Shown one piece after another: positions 37,438 to 47,197 of a stretch of 64,000 nucleotides of DNA. The DNA is from Nostoc sp. HK-01. GTDB lineage: Bacteria; Cyanobacteriota; Cyanobacteriia; Cyanobacteriales; Nostocaceae. The notes under the pieces were generated by a model. It did not search any database. It had not been told where the DNA came from and saw only the letters and a program-made list of their open reading frames with translations. The DNA lies in contig AP018318.1 of the NCBI GenBank assembly GCA_003990705.1, forward strand, positions 4,033,501 to 4,097,500. The letters run 5' to 3'. Both the position numbers and the translations under genes were made by a program. How positions within the stretch are numbered: the stretch's first letter is position 1; the number at the start of each line of letters is the position of its first letter.

Positions 37438-38673
37438 CTATCTTTGACTGTAAACTTCTTTGTAACATTGAGCCACAAACAACCCTTTAAATTCCCAACT
37501 AAAAACATCTCTAACTCTCTTTTTCCCAGCCGCACCCATCTTTAATCTCAATTTTGGCTCTGCAACCAAAGATATCATTGCTTGAGCGATGTCGTTGACT
37601 GTTTGTGCTGGTGTATTTGCCTGAATTTTAAAACCAGTTTCTTCAGTAACCTGAAGTGCTGGCCCTCCTAAATTTAAGCAAATCACTGGTAAACCTACAG
37701 ACATAGCTTCTAAACAAACTAATCCCCCAGAGTCATGTAAACTTGGGTGAACTAGTACGTGGGAGTCTCTTATTTTACTTAAAGTCTCGTTACGAGACAA
37801 ACTACCCCAAAATTTTACTTGTTGCTCAATGCCTAGTTCTTGGGTGATTTTTTCCAGATGTTTTCGCGCCGATCCTTCTCCAACAACCCAATACTCAGAA
37901 TTAGATATGTTTGCTTTTGCAAATGCTAATAGTCCTAAATGAAATCCTTTCCAATGCAACAGTCTACCCACACTGATAAACTTGATAATAGATCGATGAG
38001 ATGGAGAGGTATCTGCAAAACTCGCTAATTCTTCCTGAGATATACCAAGTTGAGAATATATTTGAACATTTTTTGCTCCTAAATATTGCAGCCTTTTGGC
38101 TGTATCCTCTGTTGTCGCCCAAGCTAAAATGCTGCGTTTGGCTGTTAAGCGGACAAAAGGATCACACTCTCCTATGAAGCAAGCTGTGTTTCTAATAAAC
38201 TCATATATTTTGCTGCGAAAATTTAAACTTTGCCAAAAATTTTTGGGAGTGAATTCTCCTCCACCTACAGGCCCCCAAATAAAAGGAATCGGTAATAAAC
38301 AAAGAAAACTTGGACTGGTATATTTGACATAAGTTACATGATGCACAATATCAAATTTTATTTGATGATGGAGCGATCGCCCAATAAAATAAGCCTTCAT
38401 TTGCCATAAATAATAGTGAATATATACCCACTTTTGGGTGGATTTTCCTTTTTGGCTCCAATCTATAATTAAACCAAAAGGATCTAGATAAATAAAATTG
38501 AGATTGGGTTGTGGCTGGCGGGCTAATTCGGCTTCAATTCCTGGGCGGTGACAGTTAGAAGTTAAAACCCAGAGATGATGATATTTGCTCATTTCTCGAA
38601 TAAAATTCCAACCTACTCCTGGTTCAGAACCTTGACCTGGCTCACAGGCGTATGCAGAAATTAGAATTTTCAT
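37438..38673 (-). CDS. GT4-family glycosyltransferase (pair member B1)
   Basis: A 411-aa glycosyltransferase starting MKILISAYACEPGQGSEPGV; I use the ATG at 38673 because it matches the paralogue at 41435, although the frame starts two codons earlier. The GPVGGGEFTPKNFW block, the DPFVRLTAKRSILAW block and a donor site FISVGRLLHWKGFHLG are shared with that paralogue. The E-x7-E motif appears as DSGGLVCLE, with Asp in place of the first Glu. A spacer of about 150 bp separates it from A1. Confidence 0.9.
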   Translation of the reverse strand: MKILISAYACEPGQGSEPGVGWNFIREMSKYHHLWVLTSNCHRPGIEAELARQPQPNLNFIYLDPFGLIIDWSQKGKSTQKWVYIHYYLWQMKAYFIGRSLHHQIKFDIVHHVTYVKYTSPSFLCLLPIPFIWGPVGGGEFTPKNFWQSLNFRSKIYEFIRNTACFIGECDPFVRLTAKRSILAWATTEDTAKRLQYLGAKNVQIYSQLGISQEELASFADTSPSHRSIIKFISVGRLLHWKGFHLGLLAFAKANISNSEYWVVGEGSARKHLEKITQELGIEQQVKFWGSLSRNETLSKIRDSHVLVHPSLHDSGGLVCLEAMSVGLPVICLNLGGPALQVTEETGFKIQANTPAQTVNDIAQAMISLVAEPKLRLKMGAAGKKRVRDVFSWEFKGLFVAQCYKEVYSQR

Positions 38674-38802
38674 AATCATTAAGTTGTATGCAGCATTAAT
38701 TCAGCATTAATAGTGGGTAAAAAATAACTTGGGTAATATTTAAGTACTTTAAATGAGAAATATATCTAACAAATAAATTTCTTAAATATTAAGATGAGTT
38801 AC

Positions 38803-40116
38803 TCATTGTCCAGAGTCAATTTCCGCTTCAAGAATTTGGGGATAACGTTTGTATATTTGCATTGCGGCTAAACCAATACCATACATTGTCCATAGCCAAA
38901 TACCTCCTGTTGGGCCTTCAATAATCACTTCAAATGATGTGACAGTCATACTAGCTACCCAGTAAGCAAGTAAAGTTAAAAATATGCCAGCCCATTTTGT
39001 TTCTCCCTTTCTTCTACACTGTAAATATTTAGCCAGTATGCTACCAGCCCAACTTAATTGAATTAATAACCAAAGAACAAAACCAGGAATACCAGTACGC
39101 GAAAGTACAGTTATATGACCATTATGGGGACTACGCACAACACCACCACCTACTGGGTCAAAACCAGTACCAGCACCCAAATTGAACCCAAATCCTCGCC
39201 CAGTCCAAAAATAATCTGAGATAGTGCTTTTAATTAAATAAGTCCACCATTCTAAGCGATACTCTTTTGAACCTTGTCTTTCATTATTATTAATAAAAAT
39301 GCTGAGGATTTTGCTGATAAATGGTTGAAAAATTTCTGGTTTGATAATTACAGCCAATAAAACAATCAAGATTATAATAGTTACTATGCGCCAAATTTTA
39401 CTACTTTTATATTTAGCAAGTCCAACTACAAAAAAAGCATTGAGAAAAGCCAGTGTTCCTGAACGATTTGCATTTAGAGCTACTACGCCCAAGTTGATAA
39501 AAAACATCAAAGTAAATAATAATGGTTGAAAATCTAGCAAACTAGACCCAACAAAAAAAGCAGTAATTCCAGACAAATGAGTCATGGCATCTGCTGTTTT
39601 AGGAGAGATAATTTTAGCTCCAGCACCAGGTAAACTAGGTAATGGTAATGTTTTGGCTATTAACCATAGAAATGGCAGAAGAATAATAAAAATTCTGCAA
39701 AAACGCTCATACTGGGCAACCATAAACAAAAAGCGCTGTGGTTTACCAAGTAATAAGGTTGCAACTATCAAAGCAAAAGATATGTAGTACCACAATGCAG
39801 CGTCACGTATGCAGTCCAAACCATAGATGGGAAAATAAGGTATGGTATTGATGCAACACCACACCATAAATATAATTAAAAACCAAGTATGCGGTAGCTT
39901 GAGAATTTTTGGGATAGACTTGTTTATACTTAACGCGAACAATCCGAAAACAAGAGTAATTTCCCCGATATAAAAAGGCCCAACTCCGAAGTAAGAAAAT
40001 CCTCGTCCACACAGAGCATATCCCAAAAGAACCCAACTATACCAGTTGAGAAATTTATCGGCTATGGTGGATTTTTCTGTATCACTTTTCAGATAAATAC
40101 TTGGTTTATTGAGCAT
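38803..40116 (-). CDS. O-antigen ligase/Wzy-like polymerase
   Basis: A 437-aa polytopic membrane protein with about eleven hydrophobic helices and a large periplasmic loop near residues 270-350. The loop carries YRLEWWTYLIKSTISDYFWTG-type residues and then SPHNGHITVLSRTGIPGF, as in the O-antigen ligase/Wzy_C superfamily. It would polymerise lipid-linked repeat units or ligate glycans at the outer face of the membrane. It sits between the two duplicated glycosyltransferase pairs. Wzy and WaaL cannot be told apart from sequence alone; the presence of a Wzx-type flippase in the same series favours Wzy. Confidence 0.85.
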   Translation of the reverse strand: MLNKPSIYLKSDTEKSTIADKFLNWYSWVLLGYALCGRGFSYFGVGPFYIGEITLVFGLFALSINKSIPKILKLPHTWFLIIFMVWCCINTIPYFPIYGLDCIRDAALWYYISFALIVATLLLGKPQRFLFMVAQYERFCRIFIILLPFLWLIAKTLPLPSLPGAGAKIISPKTADAMTHLSGITAFFVGSSLLDFQPLLFTLMFFINLGVVALNANRSGTLAFLNAFFVVGLAKYKSSKIWRIVTIIILIVLLAVIIKPEIFQPFISKILSIFINNNERQGSKEYRLEWWTYLIKSTISDYFWTGRGFGFNLGAGTGFDPVGGGVVRSPHNGHITVLSRTGIPGFVLWLLIQLSWAGSILAKYLQCRRKGETKWAGIFLTLLAYWVASMTVTSFEVIIEGPTGGIWLWTMYGIGLAAMQIYKRYPQILEAEIDSGQ

Positions 40117-40238
40117 AAGCTGCTTTAACTGTTATTTGTTAAGGTTGGAAGAGGAAAACAATTCAAATATAAATTGAACGGAAGAAATATTTTTGTCTAG
40201 TGTTAAAATAACAGCAATTTTTATATGGTTTAGATTCA

Positions 40239-41417
40239 TCAAATTTTTAACAGCCGACGATTAGCAGCTAACTCATAAATTTCCATCATCCGATAATAGT
40301 TTTGTTGTGCTGTGTACTTAGATTCAAATTCATTTCTAGCTTCTTGGCGCATTTGAGCTAGTAGTTCTTGATGAGTCATCGCCCACTGTACTTTAGTTGC
40401 TAAATCTTCTGGGTTGCCAGGTGAGAAAAGCAATCCAGTACGTCCAGCATCTACCAATTCTGCGATCGCTCCAATATTAGCAGCAATGACTGGCGTACCC
40501 TTAGCAAATGCCTCAACTGCTACTCGACCAAAAGTTTCATACCATTTAGAGGGAAAAACTAAAAACATCGCTTCTCCCATCAATTTATGTACTTCAGTGA
40601 TTGGTTTACGTCCTAGCCATTCTACATTGGGTAATCTTTTGACTGATTCCACAACTTGATCTGCTAGAGGCCCTTCTCCAATAATTTTCAAAGGAACTTT
40701 CCCTTCTAAATAATTCCAAGCAGCCAGTAAAGTATCCAATCCTTTTTCTACAGATAGTCTGCCGACAAACAGCGCATAACCACCAGAACCATTTCCTACA
40801 CCCGGATCTGGATGCACAAAGTTAGGCTTGACAACAATTTTTTCGGCTGGGAAACCGCCGGCAATAAATTTCTGCCGGGCAAACTCAGTTAAAGAAATGT
40901 AAACATCTACCATTTCTAGCCAAGTACGCATAGCCCGATGAACAGTTAACATAGTTGCTACAGCGATCGTTGCTGGGCGGTTGTCCCGATAGCAACCATG
41001 CCAAACGCCAGGATAGGGAATAAACTTCCCCATACAATCTTCGCAGACAAGGCCATCCCGAAAAAATAAGCCATTGGGACACAATAGGCGATAGTTACGC
41101 AGAGTTTGCACCACTGGTACTCCTTCTGACTTGGCTGCATAGTGAACCGAAGGAGAAATTAAGGGGAAAAAATTCTGAATATGAACAATGTCACAGTTTG
41201 ACTGTTGAAGTTTTTGTTTGACTATGTTGTAAGATTCTTTAGACCAGATAGATCTCAATCCCATCGGGACAGCGCCAATAGATGGAACTCGGTCATTATG
41301 TTCTTGATAAACATCAACTGCATGACCCATTTCTCGTAATAGTTTTTCTTCAGCCTCACGAGATTCATCTTCGCCGCCACGAATTTGATAGTTGTTATGA
41401 ATACTTAGAATCTGCAT
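40239..41417 (-). CDS. GT4-family glycosyltransferase (pair member A2)
   Basis: A 392-aa paralogue of the enzyme at 36109. It has the N-terminal RGGEDESREAEEKLL region, the shared Cys loop (NYRLLCP, GLVCEDCMGKF, HGCYRD), a donor site FVGRLSVEKGLDTLL and the E-x7-E motif ETFGRVAVE. The gene starts 17 bp after the stop of B2, so the pair is probably co-transcribed. It transfers a hexose-like residue from an NDP-sugar by inference from GT4. Confidence 0.91.
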   Translation of the reverse strand: MQILSIHNNYQIRGGEDESREAEEKLLREMGHAVDVYQEHNDRVPSIGAVPMGLRSIWSKESYNIVKQKLQQSNCDIVHIQNFFPLISPSVHYAAKSEGVPVVQTLRNYRLLCPNGLFFRDGLVCEDCMGKFIPYPGVWHGCYRDNRPATIAVATMLTVHRAMRTWLEMVDVYISLTEFARQKFIAGGFPAEKIVVKPNFVHPDPGVGNGSGGYALFVGRLSVEKGLDTLLAAWNYLEGKVPLKIIGEGPLADQVVESVKRLPNVEWLGRKPITEVHKLMGEAMFLVFPSKWYETFGRVAVEAFAKGTPVIAANIGAIAELVDAGRTGLLFSPGNPEDLATKVQWAMTHQELLAQMRQEARNEFESKYTAQQNYYRMMEIYELAANRRLLKI

Positions 41418-41434
41418 AATTTAGGAATTCAAAG

Positions 41435-42685
41435 CTAAATCGCACTTGAAGATGTCAAACTTTCTGGAGAACTCAAAATTTCTGCGTAAGTTTGAGCTAA
41501 AGTATGACCTTTTGCCTCCCAAGAAAAGTTTTCCCTTGCCAGGATGCGAGCTAAGTTTCCCATACGCAAACGTAATTCGGCATCCTGAGCCAAACAAGTC
41601 ATTGCTGTTGCTAAGTCACGCACAGTTTGTTCCGGAGTATGAGCAGAAACCTTAAAACCTGTATCTTCCGTCACCTGCAAAGCCGGCCCCCCTAAATCAA
41701 GGCAAATGACTGGTCTACCTGCTGCCATTGCTTCCATACAGACAAATCCACCTGACTCATGTAAACTCGGATGAACTAGCACATGAGATTCTCCTAATAA
41801 TTTAAAAATTTTCTCTCTTGGCAGCTTACCCCAAAACTTAACTTGCTGCGTAATACCCAATTTTTCCGCCAGAGCTTGCAGATATTTCAGTTCTGGCCCA
41901 TCTCCAATAATCCAATATTCAGAATCTGTGAGATTTGCTTGGGCAAAAGCTTTCAAACCTAAATAGAAGCCTTTCCAGTGTAACAACCTACCAATACTGA
42001 TGAATATCACTGGGGAAGTTTTGGGTACTAAAGATTGAGCAAGCATATCTATCTCCTGCTGGGGTAAACCTATAGGAGAAAAAACTTTCACATTGTCAGC
42101 GCCTAACTTTTTTAATTTGACTGCTGTATCCTGAGTCATACCCCAGGCTAGAATGCTTCTCTTGGCTGTAAGACGCACAAAGGGATCATTTTCTCTAGTC
42201 CAACGCATCAAGTTTCTTAATAGTTCGTAAATTTTGCCCCGCCAATGGAAATTTTGCCAAAAAGTATTCGGTGCAGATTCTCCACCGCCAACTGGCCCCC
42301 AGATGAAAGGAATTGGTAACAAAGATAAAAAACTTGGATAGTTATACGTCACATAAGATACATGGTGAACTATATCAAAACCAATATTATGATGTAGCTT
42401 TCTTGCCACAAAATATGCTTGTATTTGCCACAGATAGTAATGCAAATATATGATTAGTCCAGAACCTTTTTTCCAGCGATCTGCACCAGGTAAATCAAAA
42501 TATATAAATTCTAATTCAGATATTGATTTCTCCTTAATTTCAGCTTCAATGAACGGAGAGTTATCTTTACGGGTTAAAACCCAGACTTGATGTTTTTTTG
42601 CAATTTCGTTAATCGCATTCCAGCCGATACCAGGATCGGAACCCATGTGTGGTCTACATGCGTAGGCAGACACAAGAACTTTCAT
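41435..42685 (-). CDS. GT4-family glycosyltransferase (pair member B2)
   Basis: A 416-aa paralogue of the enzyme at 37438 (MKVLVSAYACRPHMGSDPGI; GPVGGGESAPNTFW; DPFVRLTAKRSILAW; ISIGRLLHWKGFYLG). The full E-x7-E motif, ESGGFVCME, is present here, whereas B1 has Asp first. The ATG has a GGGAG ribosome site. It heads the second copy of the B-A gene pair, 17 bp before A2. Confidence 0.91.
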   Translation of the reverse strand: MKVLVSAYACRPHMGSDPGIGWNAINEIAKKHQVWVLTRKDNSPFIEAEIKEKSISELEFIYFDLPGADRWKKGSGLIIYLHYYLWQIQAYFVARKLHHNIGFDIVHHVSYVTYNYPSFLSLLPIPFIWGPVGGGESAPNTFWQNFHWRGKIYELLRNLMRWTRENDPFVRLTAKRSILAWGMTQDTAVKLKKLGADNVKVFSPIGLPQQEIDMLAQSLVPKTSPVIFISIGRLLHWKGFYLGLKAFAQANLTDSEYWIIGDGPELKYLQALAEKLGITQQVKFWGKLPREKIFKLLGESHVLVHPSLHESGGFVCMEAMAAGRPVICLDLGGPALQVTEDTGFKVSAHTPEQTVRDLATAMTCLAQDAELRLRMGNLARILARENFSWEAKGHTLAQTYAEILSSPESLTSSSAI

Positions 42686-42789
42686 GAATTAATGGCTCCC
42701 GTGAAAAAATTGTGGCATTTATTTCAATTGTTCAGTTCTTTTCATTTATTTAGAGTAAGATTAATCACTGTTTCTACACAATAAGCCAG

Positions 42790-43602
42790 TTAAGAAAACA
42801 TTTCCACAAATAATTTACGACTAGCTTTTCTGATTGTTTGAATCAATTGTTGTCGTTGATTTAAACGGTAAAAACCCCGGACTGAGTAATCAACATTAAT
42901 ATCATGTTTTTCAAACAAATCAACCACAGCTTCTTCTAACCACTTGCCTTTGACTATTCCTGTTAAACTATAGGGAATAATAAATTTATTTTGACGATTA
43001 AAGTAGTCAAGACTTTGGCAGTAAAATTTATCTGTTTCTTTACTTGCTCTAATCGAACCCCAGCGTTCAAATTCCCAACCTGATTCATTTGGTTTTAAAT
43101 AAAACTTCAGTCTATCTTTGACCCAAATACCCGCTTGCAAACTTATGCGATAGTTACATTTTTGCCGCAACTCCCAGAGTAAAGGGTATTTAGACAATTT
43201 ATTGTATGGTTCGTTTCTGTTACCAACAATTTCCATTAACCGAATATGGGCGCACTCTTCATGCTCCATAATTTGGAGAAATTGGTCAATCAGATCTGTA
43301 TTTACATAATCATTGAGAAAATAGTCTTCTTGTAAATACAGTACATATTTTGTATTAATTTTATCTAAACACCGAATTAAGCAATCACTCCAACTTAATT
43401 TAGCTGTTGATTCATCTAGCCCAACTTGTGAACACTGAATATTTAAGCCTGGATAAGCAAAGGTTTTTGTCTCTGTATTGAGAATAATAGGATATGGACA
43501 ATTTGGCCAATAAATAGAGAAAAGCTTGAAGAAAGGCTGCCAACAATCTTCAAAACTATCTGTGCTATTTACCAGAATTGTTAGTTGTGGTTCATTAGTC
43601 AT
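42790..43602 (-). CDS. Putative glycosyltransferase, unknown family
   Basis: A 270-aa protein starting MTNEPQLTILVNSTDSFEDC. The YVLYLQEDYFLN segment near residues 90-103 looks like the acidic donor-binding motif of inverting GT-A enzymes, and the surrounding genes all act on polysaccharide. The rest (IRLMEIVGNRNEPYNKL, NYRISLQAGIWVKDRLK) suggests a family I know from exopolysaccharide clusters but cannot name. It lies in the same-strand series between B2 and the GT4 at 43723. Confidence 0.65.
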   Translation of the reverse strand: MTNEPQLTILVNSTDSFEDCWQPFFKLFSIYWPNCPYPIILNTETKTFAYPGLNIQCSQVGLDESTAKLSWSDCLIRCLDKINTKYVLYLQEDYFLNDYVNTDLIDQFLQIMEHEECAHIRLMEIVGNRNEPYNKLSKYPLLWELRQKCNYRISLQAGIWVKDRLKFYLKPNESGWEFERWGSIRASKETDKFYCQSLDYFNRQNKFIIPYSLTGIVKGKWLEEAVVDLFEKHDINVDYSVRGFYRLNQRQQLIQTIRKASRKLFVEMFS

Positions 43603-43722
43603 ACTTGTGCGCTCGAAATGTTATTTGTTTAAATAAATTTATTTACTAATGTACGAAGTTTATGATTTTTTTGTAGAAAAGTGGGCGTGATAATTGTCTG
43701 AGATAAAACATCAAAAATATAT

Positions 43723-44886
43723 TTAAATTCTTGTTGCTAAACAACTGCTATAAATACCTTCTAAAATTTTGATTTGTTTGGAATTATCAAAATTTTTGGT
43801 TATATGTTCTCTGGCTTTGACACTAAAGTATTGCCATTTTTCATTATCTTTTAACAGAGCCAAAATATACTCAGATAGTCTATCAACATCACGCTCTGCT
43901 ACTAAAAAACCAGTTTCTCCGTTAATCACAGCTTCTGGGATACCAGCATGAAACGTACTAACAACAGGAAGCGCCATCGCTTGCGCCTCAACGACAACAG
44001 TAGGTAATCCTTCCGAATCTCCTTGAACAGCGGTAACGCTTGGTGCTGCTAACACTTTGGCCCGGTTCATCCAGTTTTTTACTACGTCTGAGGGTTGTAC
44101 TCCCAAAAACTGATATTTGCTCAATAATTTTGCTGCTAGAGCTTCTAGCTCTGATCTTAGGTTACCATCTCCGATAATTATTAATTTGGTGTTAGGTAAA
44201 ATAGATTGGACTCGTGCCATTGATTTAATCAGGTATTCACAACCTTTCTTTTCTGTTAAACGCCCCACAAATAGAACTACAGGCTCTCTGGTAACTGAAA
44301 CATCTTGTTGAAATTTGGTAATGTTTATTCCATCGTAATGTGTAATGATTTTTTCCTCTGGGAAACCCTGCTCTATGAGCTTTGTTTTAATAAAATTAGA
44401 TACAGCAAGAAATATCTGGGCTTCACGTTTCAGTGCTTCTCGACGACGATAATAAATCCAATGATTTACAGAAGCATAACGAGCATACTCTTCTTTGACT
44501 GTGGCATCAGCGCCTCGAAAGTGTACTAATAAAGGAATTTTCAATTTTCGGGCTAATGGAAGTGCTAATACGCCACTTAACCCAAATTGAGCATTAATTA
44601 AAACAGGACTGATACGCTGTAGTTCTTGATACAGTTTGGGGGCAAAGCCGGAAAATTTAAATGCAGCCTCTACTAATTGACCTGGTAAGTTTCCTTGATT
44701 GACTGCTATTGTGCGTTCTGGAGGTAACATTAATCCTTTGACAAAACGCGAACCCACATAATAAGAAGTAAAATTTTCTAATTGTTCTCCTAATAAATCT
44801 CGCACAAATGTTTGAGAAGGAGGAAGTAAGAGGCTACTGAAGATTACAACGGCAGGATTGGAAATATCCGGGTTTTTATCTAACAT
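43723..44886 (-). CDS. GT4-family glycosyltransferase, WcaL-like
   Basis: A 387-aa protein. It starts MLDKNPDISNPAVVIFSSLL and carries the LLVHFRGADATVKEEY block typical of colanic-acid WcaL/AmsK-type enzymes. The donor site includes VVLFVGRLTEKKGCEYLIKS, and the E-x7-E motif is EGLPTVVVE. It probably adds a late sugar to the repeat unit. The series continues upstream on the same strand. Confidence 0.88.
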   Translation of the reverse strand: MLDKNPDISNPAVVIFSSLLLPPSQTFVRDLLGEQLENFTSYYVGSRFVKGLMLPPERTIAVNQGNLPGQLVEAAFKFSGFAPKLYQELQRISPVLINAQFGLSGVLALPLARKLKIPLLVHFRGADATVKEEYARYASVNHWIYYRRREALKREAQIFLAVSNFIKTKLIEQGFPEEKIITHYDGINITKFQQDVSVTREPVVLFVGRLTEKKGCEYLIKSMARVQSILPNTKLIIIGDGNLRSELEALAAKLLSKYQFLGVQPSDVVKNWMNRAKVLAAPSVTAVQGDSEGLPTVVVEAQAMALPVVSTFHAGIPEAVINGETGFLVAERDVDRLSEYILALLKDNEKWQYFSVKAREHITKNFDNSKQIKILEGIYSSCLATRI

Positions 44887-44992
44887 GAAATTTTGATGAG
44901 TTGCTAACCTAATTACTAGGAAATAATCTAGCTTGTTTGCTATGTGCGATCGCCTTAATTTTATGAGTTAATTATATTACCGAAAAAGTTGA

Positions 44993-45982
44993 TCAATATT
45001 GATATGTTTTATAACCCTTGATTAACTGGTTAATTCTAGATTTAAACAGAAAAATTGCCCGATATCCATTATTGCCTAAGGTTGATAATACTATTCCCTT
45101 AATAATCATATTTGCTGACCAAGGTAAATATTTTAATAAGCCAATAACATAACCCCAAGCCAGCAGTTTTTTACCATCTTCGACTGATTTTCCTACCCGA
45201 ATTAGCTGAATAATTGAGGTCTTTAAGGATATAAATCTCCAATATTCTATGTAGCCAACACGCTGTTTCATAATTTCACCCCATTTAGTTTTAAATATTT
45301 CCAAACCTGTAGATTTTGCTACTAAATTACCTCTAATTTGCTGGTCATGAAAATATCTGATAATAAGTGGTTGATTTACTGCTAAAAAATGATTATTTGC
45401 GGCGGCTAAACTTAACCATAAATCGTAGTCTTGAAAACTAGGTAGACTTTCATCAAAACCATTCACCCCTAGTAAGGCAGAGCGTTTAACCATAAATAGT
45501 GATGTAGTAGGAGGTAGCCAACCCCTCAATAAATGATCAAGCACGTCTCCTTCATAAAGAACTAAGCTAGGTATTTTTTGTTGTCCTTCAGCACATTCAT
45601 ACCCCAGTCCGTAGATAACAGTAGCATCAGGATCATCACTGTCTTGTAAACGTTTTAACTGTAACTCTAGCTTATTAGGTAGCCATTCATCATCACTATC
45701 TAAAAATGCGATTAGTTCTGCACTTGCTGCTTTAATACCTTGATTGCGTGCATAGCCACCACCATAGTTTTTCCCTAAAGCTAAAAATATAATTCGTGGA
45801 TCTGTAAATTCTTTAACCACTTCAGCTGTGTTATCTGTAGAACCGTCATCAACAATAATCAGTTCAAAATTAGAAAAAGTTTGTTGGAGAATACTGGAAA
45901 TTGCTCGTGGTAAAAAATTAGCTCGATTAAATGTTGGCACTACAACACTAACGATTGGTTGCTCTTGAATTGATATGCTCAT
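44993..45982 (-). CDS. GT2-family glycosyltransferase
   Basis: A 329-aa GT-A-fold enzyme. The N-terminal VSVVVPTFNRANFLPRAIS and IIVDDGSTDNTAEVV motifs and the FLDSDDEWLPNKLE segment (donor DxD) are classic for family 2. The C-terminal 100 residues include a weakly hydrophobic stretch that may contact the membrane. It would add a beta-linked sugar in the repeat unit. Confidence 0.9.
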   Translation of the reverse strand: MSISIQEQPIVSVVVPTFNRANFLPRAISSILQQTFSNFELIIVDDGSTDNTAEVVKEFTDPRIIFLALGKNYGGGYARNQGIKAASAELIAFLDSDDEWLPNKLELQLKRLQDSDDPDATVIYGLGYECAEGQQKIPSLVLYEGDVLDHLLRGWLPPTTSLFMVKRSALLGVNGFDESLPSFQDYDLWLSLAAANNHFLAVNQPLIIRYFHDQQIRGNLVAKSTGLEIFKTKWGEIMKQRVGYIEYWRFISLKTSIIQLIRVGKSVEDGKKLLAWGYVIGLLKYLPWSANMIIKGIVLSTLGNNGYRAIFLFKSRINQLIKGYKTYQY

Positions 45983-46045
45983 AATTTTTATATTTTTAAT
46001 AATATTTATGTATTAACTATAAAACTCTTAAATATTACAAAATTA

Positions 46046-47113
46046 TCAACATTGACGATATACATTGCTTGTGATTTCAGCTATAGTTTTCCAGTCATAT
46101 TTTTCTGCTACTTGGCGATTATATTGACCCATATTTGATAGTTGAGATTGTTGTTTTAAGGCTGCATTCATGGCTTTAATTAAACCACCTTCATCATCAA
46201 TTTCATATAAAAATGCTCCATCATTATCTAGTACTTCGCCAATACATCCTTTGCGTGGCGCAATACAGGCTCGACCAAAAGACATAGCCAGCATTACGGC
46301 TCCTGAAGTTAAAATATCTCGATAGGGAAAGACAACTACATCACAAGCATTCATATAAATTTGAATTTTCTCGGCGGGAACAAATCCCGGTATAAATTTA
46401 ATTTTTGGATCATTATCAATCTTCTGTAAAAGCATATCTGTCATTTCGGGACTATTCTGATATACTTTTCCTGCAATCACTAATTGACTAGCATTATTAT
46501 TTAGATGTTTAAATTTATCGATTAGTTCCAATACTCCTTTGTATGGCCTAATCATTCCTAAAAAAAGAAAAACCAAAGCAGAATCATCTAAATTTAAGCT
46601 TTTTCGGGCTAGGCTTTTTTCAATATTATTATCGTAACAATTGATATAGTTACCATGTGGAACAACAAATATCTTATCGTGATTACTTAGGGAAAAAGAC
46701 TTTATAACTTCTTCTTTGGCACTGTCACAATGGGCAATAATGCCATTGGCTAATCTAGCAACACAACTGCTACATAAACTATCTAAAATTAGGTTTTTAT
46801 TTTCATGATTTTTCAGATTATGTACAGTCCAAATAATTTTGATTCCTACTATTTTCAAAATAATCAATTCTAAAATAAAAAATAATAGTTTTAGTAATCT
46901 TTCTAAGATGGTTGAACCTGCAAAGAAAGGATTCAGCCAATGTAAATGTACTATATTGGTTTTTTGAGGAAAAAATACTGCTGGTAAAAAAAAAGTTGTT
47001 GATATTGAAGCATCCGGTAGTTCTGCTTGAATACCTAATTTATTAAGATGGTTAATTAGCTCTTTTTGGTATGGATTATCATCATTTGTTCGAGGTAAAA
47101 ATATAGATTTCAT
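46046..47113 (-). CDS. GT4-like glycosyltransferase
   Basis: A 355-aa protein with the GT-B layout: MKSIFLPRTNDDNPYQKELI at the start, HLHWLNPFFAGSTILERLL and WTVHNLKNHE in the acceptor half, FLFLGMIRPYKGVLELI in the donor half. The C-terminal loop YRDILTSGAVMLAMSFG stands where the E-x7-E motif would be, but lacks the usual Glu pair, as in several GT4 subfamilies of exopolysaccharide clusters. Sugar specificity is unknown. Confidence 0.82.
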   Translation of the reverse strand: MKSIFLPRTNDDNPYQKELINHLNKLGIQAELPDASISTTFFLPAVFFPQKTNIVHLHWLNPFFAGSTILERLLKLLFFILELIILKIVGIKIIWTVHNLKNHENKNLILDSLCSSCVARLANGIIAHCDSAKEEVIKSFSLSNHDKIFVVPHGNYINCYDNNIEKSLARKSLNLDDSALVFLFLGMIRPYKGVLELIDKFKHLNNNASQLVIAGKVYQNSPEMTDMLLQKIDNDPKIKFIPGFVPAEKIQIYMNACDVVVFPYRDILTSGAVMLAMSFGRACIAPRKGCIGEVLDNDGAFLYEIDDEGGLIKAMNAALKQQSQLSNMGQYNRQVAEKYDWKTIAEITSNVYRQC

Positions 47114-47197
47114 GTTGAATTAATATTAAAAATATTTTTTATTCAAATTGATACTTTTGTAAATGATGGGTTTAAAATTTGTGATTGTTAGCAATTT

